A stretch of DNA of 64,000 nt. Origin: Mangifera indica. Lineage: Eukaryota > Streptophyta > Magnoliopsida > Sapindales > Anacardiaceae. A program made the translations under genes and the position numbers. Positions 37,500 through 48,000 of this stretch are shown here, piece after piece. The stretch is taken from positions 15,617,969-15,681,968 of the forward strand of contig NC_058148.1 of NCBI RefSeq assembly GCF_011075055.1, read 5' to 3'. Position 1 is the stretch's first letter; the number at the start of each line of letters is the position of its first letter. The notes beneath the pieces were generated by a model. The model was given only the letters and a program-made list of their open reading frames with translations. It searched no databases and was not told the origin of the DNA.

Positions 37500-38950
37500 A
37501 ACTAATCCCACTAATTGAATTAGCACAAAGAATGAAGAGTAGAAGTTATATCGGCAGCTCCTTCAAATTGAATATTGCTGACTTAGCAAGAGTACTCATA
37601 TGAGAAAAAAAGACATGCTACCAATCACCATCTCTTTCCATAGCAGTTAAGAACCCAATGGTCTTGAAACACAGCTAGATTTTTTGTTTGTCAATTGTCA
37701 GCACCAATGTTGGTCACAAACTGCTATGGTTCGCATACTGGATGCATTACAGAATTAGCTCAGTCTGAAAAGAGAACAAAGAAATAAAGGTTATACACAA
37801 TCCATTCAATTCCGAACTCCAGTTCACAAGTTTCATTTTCAAAAAAATGAGAAAAAGGAAAATCCTCAGTACACAAAGGACTCCACTTTCAACCATTTCC
37901 GTATACCAGTTAACTTTACAAATTCTAACCAAAATAATCAAAGGATCACAAGAAGACAATTCCCAACAGGAACTTTACAGCTAACGACCAAAACAGGCAA
38001 ATGAAAGTTTTCTTTTAAGCAACTGATCTTTTTAATAGTAAGCGCTAAATCATCAAACGCAAAGAGGATTCTTAGAATTGACATCAGTTAAAAGTTAAAA
38101 CAATCTGGAAAACTTGGAAACCACGAAATTAGAGTCAACTCTCATTAAAAGCTACTTACCATGAACAAAATTAAATGCTCTGGAGTCTGGACACTGATTC
38201 AATTTTCATCAAATGAAAACAATTGAAGCCACCAAATAAAAAGGAAAAGGCACTTTAAAGCTAACAAAAGTACATCCAGTGGACATGGAACTCAAAAAGG
38301 TCGGCGCACACACACAGAGAGACAGAGAATTCATAAAAACAAAAAGGAAAATCAATATTGAATTTTAAAAAAAAAATCAAGAGATATATGTAAACCATAC
38401 CAATTAATTTCTCAAATGAACACCAATTACAAGTTTAATCATACAAAATCTATGAAACACCATCAGATTTCAAGCAATATACAACTCCACAAAGCCACCG
38501 ACCATGCTCTTTTACATTTAATTATTTGAATAAAAACTAATTCATTTCTAAACTAGAAACCATATAAAAGAACAAAACAAACCATGCAGATGTCAAAACA
38601 ATACATAGAAGGACTAAATTTTCATGAATTATAACACTAACCCAGAAGCCCAAAGCACAAATAAACATCAACAGAATCAAACTTTGACCTCAACTCGAGC
38701 TCAAAACACCACTCAACCAATTCCAACACCCATCAAAACCAAACCTTTATTTTGAGCAAAAACATAAACAGACCCACATCAAAACAAGTCTTGATAGCTC
38801 TAGCATACCTGAAAGCGAAACTTAGTAGAGGTTTTGATTGTGTATCAGATTCTTCTCCAAGAAATTGAGTTTAACAAAACCAACCAACCAACAGTTGTAT
38901 AGTGCAGAAATGTCTGTTGCCTGCTCGACAATGATAACTAATATTTTTTT
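37500..38950 (-). promoter_or_regulatory. SCL13 5' UTR with probable large intron
   Basis: Upstream of the SCL13 ATG the minus strand has a convincing donor CGCTTTCAG|GTATGCT at 38808, as in PAT1-branch GRAS genes that carry a leader intron. The acceptor is somewhere between about 37500 and 37750 and was not fixed. No coding potential in between. Confidence 0.4.
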
Positions 38951-41914
38951 TATAGCTACATATCAATTATCGCCCTCCATAATTGATTTATTTACATGAA
39001 TACCATTTCGAATTGAAATTTCGGGTCTTCACGACTTAAAAGCATCCTTTTTTGGTCAAACGCCATAAATATTTTTTTTTCTATTTTTACCTTTAGACAC
39101 TACTTACTGAGTCAACATAAACAATTAGCATGATTTAGTTTCAAATCATAATTAACTGAGTTGAGTTTTGAATTAAATTTATTTAATTTAAATTTAAAAT
39201 AATCTTATATCCAAATGTCTCTTTGTTTATCTCGATATACGGAATATTAATAATGTATGTATGTATATTGAAATATTACATTATAATATCATATAATTAT
39301 TATATATAAGATTAATTAAAAATTGATTTGAATTTAAAATAATTATTTTGAGATCAAATTTGATTTATAAAATTGGTAAATAGTCTACTTAAAAAAAAAA
39401 TATTATTAGAAAAAAACAAAAAATCATTTAAGAGACCAATTTTGATGTAAGATATGAAAGTTGAGTTAAAAGAATAATTTAGTTTGGATGACTTTTATTT
39501 TATCCCTAGTTTTAAAGGGATATTAATTTTATAAATACTTATTTTGAATAAAGTTGATTACTTGGCCTGACACTACGGAAAGAGCTGCGCTTTGACACAG
39601 GGCACACGGTTTCTAAAACAGGGCCATTTGGTATTCTCGTAAATATCGAAAACGCCAAGCCCCTTTTTCTCAACACTTTGTTCTACCTGGAAGGCTGACG
39701 CAGGGCTCTCTTTCTTCGAAAGCAACTCAACCATTTTTTGTTTTGCTTTTTAAGTAATTAATTAATTATAAAACTTTTTTTTGACGTGGCAAAATTGTTT
39801 TCTAGCAATTTCCACTTCAGTTCAGTGCAGTTAAAGGCATCCTAGGGCAGTGTTAGCCTGTAGGAGGGCGTACCGTGTTAACGTGGAGTCGTTTTCATCG
39901 CACGTCATTTAGGTACTAGGATTTCTTTTCTTATTTTATGTTTCAAACGAGAAGTGGTTAGGTACAAGGTTTGAAGTTTAAATTCCTGCCAACTCAAATG
40001 ACTCTAATTTGCTGAATACAGCCATATGGGGGCGAAATAGCTTTAATAATAATATATCATTTACAAATTAATTTTTGGGTGTAGAATAAAGCCCAAAAAA
40101 TTTTGGACGGGTCTGGTGGTGGGATTGGGGAGATGAAGTCAAGAACATGACATTTACTTCTTTTGCTTGGAAATAAAGAATAATCAAATGGCGTTCATGT
40201 CAAGTTCCAATTGCTATACTGTTTGAATCATTGCTCATTTCAATTCAGCGACTACTTTTTCTTTTTTGGATTTTCTGCAACGACAAAAATTAGATTGCTT
40301 TTTCTATTTTTTCCCCTACCTATGATTGAAACAAGTGCATCAATGAAATCTGTTGACTGCACGGATATACGTACATACTTGAAAGTCTTAAACTCCATGA
40401 CAGTGGAGCTAAGGAATTGGTACATATGGAGAGTAGTGGGTGGATTTGGTTAAATTGAACCTAAAGCAAGCTTGAGCTCAACTCTACTTTAGAATGACTA
40501 TTTTGAGATCAAATTTAGTTTGTTCAAGTGACGATGAGTTTGTCAAAAGATCAACAAGAGAAGATGAAAAGTGATCAGAAAAGATGAATAATGCAAGCAA
40601 TGAGTCAATGAGAAAAGATAAACCCCGGGAGTAAAGAGAAACTTCCCCCAAAGTAGGGTTTTGTTAAGAGACCTAACATAATTATGAGAGAAAATGAGCT
40701 TATATTGAGCCAAATCTGATATAGAATGAGGATTGCGCAAGATGAAGAAAGCATATACCAGTAAATTCCATTGTGCATCAAAATTAAACAATATTTTTCA
40801 GAATCAACCAGAAACATTTATCCATCAGTTCTAGATTAGTTATATATTTTTATCTTCAAACAATTCTATCATCCAAAGAAGTTCCAAGATTGCCAAAAAC
40901 ATCACCATGGCTACAGCAAACACTTTAACGAGATGTTCATTCCAAAGGATTCCCTCTTATTGGGAATTACTGGAAAAAAGTACACAGCTGGGTATAAAGA
41001 AAAGGCTGACAACAGAGAGCAATGACAAGTAATAATCCATAAACAAGTGCAATGAAAATCTTTTTCAATAACATGTTTTGGCCCACCGTGATCAAACTGT
41101 ATCCTGAATCCTTGTTTTTGTTTTCAGTAATCCAATCAGCAAATCCAGAATGTTTTAATGCAAGCAATAGTATGCTTCTCAAGATGAGCTGACCTTAGCA
41201 TAAGCTTTTAGAACACATAAAAGAACCTTTTAACTTTCAGGATGGATCATAGAAATCATAGATGCACCATTTTAGTACCATAGAGAGTTAAAGTTGATCT
41301 GAAGTTGGCATAGTTGGCAAAACTGACAGAATTTTGGAAGTCGGGACCTCAGTTCATACTCAAGTCAGGCAGAAATGAAAGCATGCCAGCTGAATTTTGT
41401 AATAAAAAAGTCAAGAGAAAAAAAACCAAAAACCTGCACATAAGAGCATCATCAAGTACTGCCACCCCTTACTAAAACAAAGTCTGAAGTATATCATACA
41501 AACAAAGTATGTTGATTGGCAGATATCAGGGATTCCGCAAGGAAAAACTTTCGCTTTGCTTTTTATCAGGAAGGCTATAAGAAGCTTACTAGTTAATCAA
41601 AACAAAGAAAATGGAAGTTCATATCCATTCCAAACAATTCAAAGTTTCTATTCATGCAAACAAACACAGATATCAATAAACTTAAAGAATTGCACAAGAA
41701 TAAAATCCATCAAAGACAAATAAAGAAACTGCTTTCATAAGTTCTTCAATTGAAATGATCTCTCCTTATAGCAACGATGCATCAACTCAAGCAAAAAGGT
41801 CTAAACTTGGATCCAACCCATCAAACAAAACCACATTGCTGCCATCAGCGTAAATCATAATCCAGTAAAACAATTTTATTAACAACAAAATCAAAATCAT
41901 AAACTAAATCACTA
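38951..41914. other. Spacer of ~3 kb, AT-rich, no supported gene
   Basis: Contains TTGAATTTAAA-type dispersed repeat tracts (about 39120-39470 and 40450-40520). Open frames at 40211-40453, 40543-40817 and 40967-41182 have no family features. The right end holds the 3' flank of the complex I pseudogene. Confidence 0.5.
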
Positions 41915-42327
41915 CTAATTGTTGAATCCACGCTTTTGGGAACTAGCCACCTCACACTCATCAGGGAAAAAACCCACGAGTCGACCCGCCAAGTTCTGGT
42001 ACGCGTACATGAACCCACCCATCGGCCCGATCAAGCCACCGGTCACCATCGACAGCCCAGGAAGGCCTGGCATTAACCGTAAAAAAGAAGAGTAAAATGC
42101 GAAACTTTACACTTTCAGCAAATAAAATTTAAAAATTGGAAAAAAAAGGTGCTGCAGAGGAAGAGAAATGGACCGGAGAGGTTGCCCACGACAACAGAGA
42201 CTCCGGTAATGGTGGAGAAACAGAAGTAATCGAGGGTGTTGAAGTTGGCGACAACTTTGGTGAATGGCGGATTTCAATCTATGACTGGGTACTGTGGCTT
42301 CTCAGAGGCTGTGATGTCTGTGTTCAT
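41915..42327 (-). pseudogene. Complex I 20.9-kDa-type subunit gene (At4g16450-like) with one premature stop
   Basis: Minus strand, exon 1 42327-42174, 107-bp intron, exon 2 42066-41915; 101 codons plus stop if intact. Exon 1 reads MNTDITASEKPQYPVID, then TGA, then NPPFTKVVANFNTLDY. This matches the N-terminal domain of the NADH-ubiquinone oxidoreductase 21-kDa subunit family, where an Arg normally sits at the stop (CGA to TGA). Exon 2 encodes SMVTGGLIGPMGGFMYAY and ends QKRGFNN. The acceptor has a good pyrimidine tract; the donor GTCCAT is weak. The stop is at 42276-42274, codon 18. Its position between PPR and CASPL2B/NAR1 genes matches Arabidopsis order, so this is probably the ancestral locus. 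The downstream frame from ATG 42073 (52 aa) is only the exon 2 remnant. A two-codon uORF (ATGGAGTGA) precedes the start. Could be a null allele or a base error. Confidence 0.75.
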
Positions 42328-42329
42328 CC

Positions 42330-42959
42330 TGTTGTTGTCACTCCATCACTCTCCCTCTCTCTGAGTGCGTTATTTGGTGAATGGTGGGGCTGGCTGGAGG
42401 CGTTCAGCCTCTAGTTAGGGTCTGATTTTGAATGTCGGATGGCTGATTTTGGGCTCATACTGATGGGCCGATAATGGACTTCTTCCCAATCCATAGGACA
42501 CTTTTCATTGGAATTAAAAGAGGTTTTAACTAAAGTTGGATTGAATAAGTAAAGTGTGGACTATTATAAATTCAAACTATACTAAAATTGATTCATCCGA
42601 ATTAAAAGTGTCAGTGGATTGGATCAGTCTGGGTGGCATGGTCATGAGCTTTTGGGCTGGGTTGACCCAAAAAAATACATAAGACTCTTAAACGGGTCGG
42701 TTGATTAATTTTAATAAAAAATAATTTTTTATATTATATTAATTATTTTATTAACAGTCATGCGCTAGTCTAGGCCAACTTACAAGCCTTTTGTTTAGGC
42801 TTACGACATAATATAGACCGGGCCATTTTAGCGTAATTTGGGTCAATCGATTTATTAGTCATGTTTAATTTGAATGCACAATTAAACTTTGGATAGATTT
42901 AAAAAGTAAACGCCGGCTAAATTGTTATGAGAGGTAAGGATAAGTAATAATTTATAAAA
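42330..42959. other. Spacer with promoter-like and dispersed repeat sequence
   Basis: Left end carries the leader of the complex I pseudogene with a CT tract (42348-42362). The rest is AT-rich with GGGCTGGGTTGACCC-type low-copy repeat text. No gene. Confidence 0.45.
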
Positions 42960-43639
42960 CATTAAAGGACTATTTTCACCTAAATTTTAATGTAAAAATA
43001 AATATATATTTGTAAGATTTTAAAAATTTAAATACTCACACATGATTTAATTTATGTTAAAAAATCTTAATTAGGGTTAGGGGTAAAATTTTTATTTACT
43101 AAAAATATTTTAAAAATTAAAGTTTTATTATATTTTTTCAAAAGTTTAAAAATCTCACAATTTCTCTCTCCCAAAACTTTTAACATTTGAAAAGTAATCA
43201 TTTTGCTTTTAAATCCTTAGTTTTTTTTTTTTTTTTCTCCAGCAATGGCGACTATGTAAAGATAGACCTTTTCGTCTTTTTTGACAGAAAAACAAAGATT
43301 CATCTATTGAAGATGGTTGTTGACTCTCAGTCTTGTTTTTAAATGGTCACCGTCATAGGAAAGTGGAGAAAAAAAGCCTAGAGATTTGAGAGTGATATTG
43401 GCATTTTTCAAAACTTGAAAACTTTGGATAAGAGAGAAATTATGAAATTTTTAAACCTGAGAGAAAAATGTAATAAAACTTTAATTTTTTAAATTTTTTT
43501 ATTAAATAATAGTTTTATTTTTACCTTTAATTAAGATTTTTAAGAAAAACTGAATAACAAATAAATGTTTAAATTTTTAAAATTCTACATATGTATTTAA
43601 CTTTATATTAAAACTTGGATAAAAAATGACCCTTTGGCC
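42960..43639. mobile_element. Non-autonomous long-TIR element (Mutator-like), 680 bp
   Basis: The left ~250 bp and right ~250 bp are inverted relatives; for example AATTAAAGTTTTATTA on the left matches the reverse complement of TAATAAAACTTTAATT on the right. The right end reads CCTTTGGCC; the left end (CATTAAAGG) is a degraded match. Flanks TTTATAAAA (42951-42959) and TATATAAAA (43640-43648) differ at one base and look like a 9-bp target duplication, the size made by Mutator-like transposases. No transposase ORF. Related to the element at 46210-46956. Confidence 0.6.
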
Positions 43640-43834
43640 TATATAAAATTTTGGCATAGAACATGTGAGTTGCAATTTTCCATTAATAAAAGTCAACCGA
43701 CCCGAGCAATGTGAATTGATAGGACTGGTAAATTGAATACCGGTGATACGAATCGGACTGCTATCCAATTCCAACACTCTTAACCCCCTTGCATTATTAG
43801 AAGCAAAGACGTCTGGCGGAGCAAAGAAGAAATT

Positions 43835-44010
43835 CTAGGAAGGTAATATTGATTTTCATGCCCATATAACAACTCTTTCAGTCTACGCGGCTCTTCTAGA
43901 ACTGAATTCTCTGCATACGCGGCTCATCGGCATAATTTCCAGGAACGTAATATTGATTTTCATGCCCATATAACAACTCTTTCATTCTACGCGGCTCTTC
44001 AGCATAATTT
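43835..44010 (+). repeat. Short direct duplication, spacing 102 bp
   Basis: A block starting GTAATATTGATTTTCATG and running about 65 bp to CTACGCGGCTCTTC occurs twice, near 43844 and 43946, with only a few differences. Nearby CATAATTTCCAGGAA and CGCGGCTC fragments are also repeated. Looks like a local tandem duplication of non-coding sequence. Confidence 0.7.
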
Positions 44011-44079
44011 CCAGGAAAGTTTGCTTTAGTTTCCTGGATAAACTATAGAATATATGGAATTAATAAAGCAAACAATAAT

Positions 44080-44335
44080 ATAAAATTGAACTGAATTTGA
44101 ACATGAATTGGTTTAAATTTAACTTGAATCCTTTATGATCAGCCTATAGCAAATTCAAATTAAATTTAAGTTAATTAAAAATATCATGAGATTACTAATA
44201 TGGTGAATTAGTATAATAAATATATTATTGATAAGATAAATAATATCATTAATAAAATAAATAATATCTCAAAAATAAATTCGAATCTAACTTAAATTAA
44301 ACAATCAAATTGAAACTTGGACTCAAGCCAAAGTC
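44080..44335. repeat. Dispersed AT-rich repeat family member
   Basis: Blocks like TTTAAATTTAACTTGAA flank short ATAAATAATAT modules. The same architecture is seen at 15395-15665, 23535-23805, 53120-53275 and 57785-57990. No ORF or clear ends; class unknown. Confidence 0.4.
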
Positions 44336-44904
44336 CTTACAATCATATCATAAGGAGAACTAGTTTACTTTGTTGTATTGACCAACAAGAGAATAATGAT
44401 AATGTGTTTACTTTCCCTTGTCCATCACCTTCTGGACACACACGCCAATTCCAAGCAAAATCAGACTCGCTTTCTCACGTCACCTAATAATATTCCATAA
44501 GCTTCCTCGAAATTTTGCGTTTCTTAATTATTGATAATAATAATAATAATTAATAATTCTCAATGAAAATTATTCAACAACATTTCTGGCATTCTTCTGC
44601 TTCGAAACTGATTTTCCCTATATACTTGAAAGAAATTTATGATATTTTCCGCCATCATCCTTACAATCAAAACGCGTCTGCATGTTATGGCCATGGGAAA
44701 AAAAAAAAATTAGAAATAACTTAAACGTGTACAATTTGAATTTACTGCATGACTTCTAGCTTACGTTTCTCTTGACTAACGAGAACGGCGTCAACCTCCT
44801 GCTCTTCTCTCCTGTTCTTGTGGTCTGCCTAGTTTTTCAGCAAGTGTTGAGGAAATTTAATTGGAAAAAATGTAAATCACACTGCAGCTTCCAGGAGGTT
44901 TCAT

Positions 44905-45031
44905 GGTTCATTATGTATAAAAAAAAGCCAGCCATTTGGGGTTATCTTCAAAAGGGTTTCACTGATTTTTCTGTTTCTCTTCCTTGGTATTATAATACAA
45001 AAAGTTCTGGTTCAGCAGGCGGGCATGCAAC
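44905..45031 (+). promoter_or_regulatory. Core promoter and leader of the Ca2+-ATPase-like gene
   Basis: A TATA-like ATGTATAAAAAAAA lies near 44912-44926, about 110 bp before the ATG at 45032. The frame upstream of that ATG has an in-frame TAA at 44993, so translation cannot begin earlier in the same exon. Confidence 0.45.
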
Positions 45032-48000
45032 ATGTCAAACATGAGCTCTGATTGTCGAGACATTGAGTCGCAGCAGAGAGACTTGCTTATAGGCGGTGAC
45101 CGTCCACGAAACATCTGGAGGCGGATTTTCCTGGTTCAACATGCATGCCAAATTCTGAGAGCCTGTAAAACTAAGAGGGGTTCTCTAAGTATCGCTACTG
45201 CAGCAGTCTCATCTTCCACTACCTCTTATTATGCAGTCATCGGCACTTGCAAAGAAGAGAATGCAGTAAGTTCACTCATTATTTTAAAACCCGGGCTGGA
45301 CTGGCCGGTGGAATCAGAAGGAAGGTCAGTCTGCTCTAGGTGACTAAAACTAGTTTTAGCATTTGGTGCGGTTAGACATGGTGATGGCCTGTCCCGAGGC
45401 AGCCTTAATGAGCCTGTCATGTTAGTGGATCAGCCCGTGCCAAGACTCGTTACAGTACGGATCTTGCAGATCATGTTGACCCACCAGATGAAGAGGCTTC
45501 ATGACATGGCTCAAGACCTTCTGGGCCATGTCATGTCGGTTTTTAATGGGCTAACCCATGTCTTTTTGTGGGTTAGCATATTAAATTATAATATTTTAAT
45601 TTTTTTTATGTATAATTAATATTTAGCTTTTTTTTTTAAATTTTTAATAATTTTTTATGGGTCTTACCTCAAGGCCTTGATTAGGGTTGGATTCGAATCG
45701 AATCAATTTGAGCTCAGCTCGATCTAGCCCGAAAATAGTCGACCTTAGTTGAGTTCGAGTTACTCGTCAGATTTTCAATAAAAATTTTTGATACAAAATG
45801 ATGTCGTTTTGACTAATGTATATTAAAAACGACGTCGTTTTGATAAAAAAAATGAGCTGAACCAAATTTGAGCCAGAAATGAGTCGACCTTAGCCGAGCT
45901 CGATCAAGCTCGAGCTCGAACTTGAACTCGAGCCACCTATATTGAACCGAGTCAAGCTCCAATTTAACTCAATTCGGCTCAAATCTAGCTCTAGCCTTAG
46001 ACAGTTTGTATGGCCTAGTACTATCATGGACAATGCCAAAAAAAGGAACTTGGTCAATGTTATAGGCTCTAGTTCGGATTAATTCACTGGCTGAATTTTA
46101 TTAAATTGTGATTCAATCAAATCAATCTAATCAAATCATTATGTTGATGTCATGTAAAGATGAAGCCAGACATGTGATGTGATACACACCATTGAAATCA
46201 TAATAATATGGCAAAAGGGCTTATCCTAACCTAAATTTTGACGTGTTTTTAAAATCATATTCATGAGATTTAAAAAACCTAAAATTCTATTCATGTGTCA
46301 ACTCTCACTAAAATTTTATATTGAAAATGTGGGTAAAATCGTTATTTTATTAATAATATTAAAAAATATATAAAATTAATTATATTTTCTCATTAAGTTT
46401 TAAAAACTAACCACTTCACATTTACTTAAAATTTTCTAATTTTAAACCTTAGGTTTTTTCCTTTACCCCTCCAACCACTATCTCTAGTACCGATGATCTC
46501 CCCTCTCTATCCTAAAACATTGGCCGGTGCACGACGGGGCATGATGACCTCCCCTTTGCAAATTTTTTAGTCTGAGACGAAGAGACCGATCTCTTTGTCT
46601 TCGATTAGGGAGATGCCAACCAATGTTTTAGGGTGGAGAAGAGAGGTTGTTGGTGTTGGAGATGGTGGCCAGAAAAGAGAGGAAAAAAAAAACTTAGGTT
46701 TGGAAGGGGGATATAACTTTTCAAAGTTAGAAAACTTTAAATAGAGATAAAATTGTTAGTTTTTAAATTTTAAAAGGGACAATGTAATGAATTTTACATT
46801 TTTTTTAATATTATTAGTAAAATAATGATTTTACTTTTACCTTTAACAAAAAATTTTAATCTAATTAATCCATAAGTAAGACTTTGAGTTTTTCAAACTT
46901 CATATGTGTGATATTGAAAATGCATTGAAACTTGCGTGGGAAATAGTGCTTTGGCCTAATAATATATACCAATCTCAAAGGGCATATGTCCTTCACCATG
47001 ATAAATCAAATAGCTACCTGATTTTTCTTTTTCGCTTTTAATGTAAGGTAAATTTTGATTCTACTAACAAATGAACAATTTTCCACCCCCACTTCCACTT
47101 TAGAAACTGAATCATCTATAAAAATTAACAGCCCTCGCGTCCATGCAATTTCTCCTATATGTCTCAGTGTTCTGTCCAAGGTAAAGTTGGGGTATTAAGA
47201 GATTCAATCCATAGTTTGTCTCTGATGAACTGTGTTTAAAAGTTTTATATCACAAATTCTACTCTAATAGTCGGGTCACTATTAAGATAAGAGACCTTCA
47301 TACATATTCAACAATTCTCCCATGTTTTTGGGTTTTAAAATCTTTCATAAACTATTCAACTTCTTTTTGTCATTCATAAGAGATCTAAGATATCTATATA
47401 TATTCAATATCTATTCCATGTTTTATCTATGTAAGATCTTACTAGAGTGTTATACCACTAGACCCACCTAACGGGCAAACCTACTATAACCATAATAGCT
47501 TTTGTCACAAATTCAAATATGTATGGGCACAAGATGATTCTGGTTAACCTGAATCGAAGGGCAATGGATGACTGAACCTTTGATTCTATTAGTATACTTC
47601 AAATCTCCTAGTAGATTGAAATGCTGCAGTCACATCATATGTTTGAAATAGCTTATGAACTAACTTATTAAGTATTTAATTTTTGTAGCATTCGGAAATA
47701 ACAGAAATTGTTGAGGACTTGACCACATCACCTCGAGTTTCCGATGACTTGCTTCATAATGATCCAATTGTCAACAATGTGAGACTCCAACATGCAAATA
47801 TTGCTCAGATTGTAAAGGCCAGGGACTTTGCTGCACTGCATAGATTTGGAGGTGTTCAAGGCATAGCAGTAGCTCTTGACACTGATTTAGAGAAGGGAAT
47901 CCCTGCTGATGACAATGGCCTATGTTCGCGACGCGTCAGCAATACACTGTCCAAGGCACAAGATCCTGCAAAAAGCTTTGTCCAGTTAGTCTTAAAATCT

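Noticed and set aside
41915..42073. A stand-alone 52-aa gene starting at ATG 42073
   Set aside because: The ATG lies just upstream of the acceptor of exon 2 of the complex I pseudogene; the frame and ending match that family's second exon.
42136..42414. Plus-strand 92-codon frame with WVLWLLRGCDV
   Set aside because: It is the reverse strand of the complex I pseudogene exon 1, begins at a non-ATG codon, and has no domain of its own.
44772..45044. 90-codon frame overlapping the ATPase start
   Set aside because: Different frame from the ATPase, spans the TATA region, no family features.
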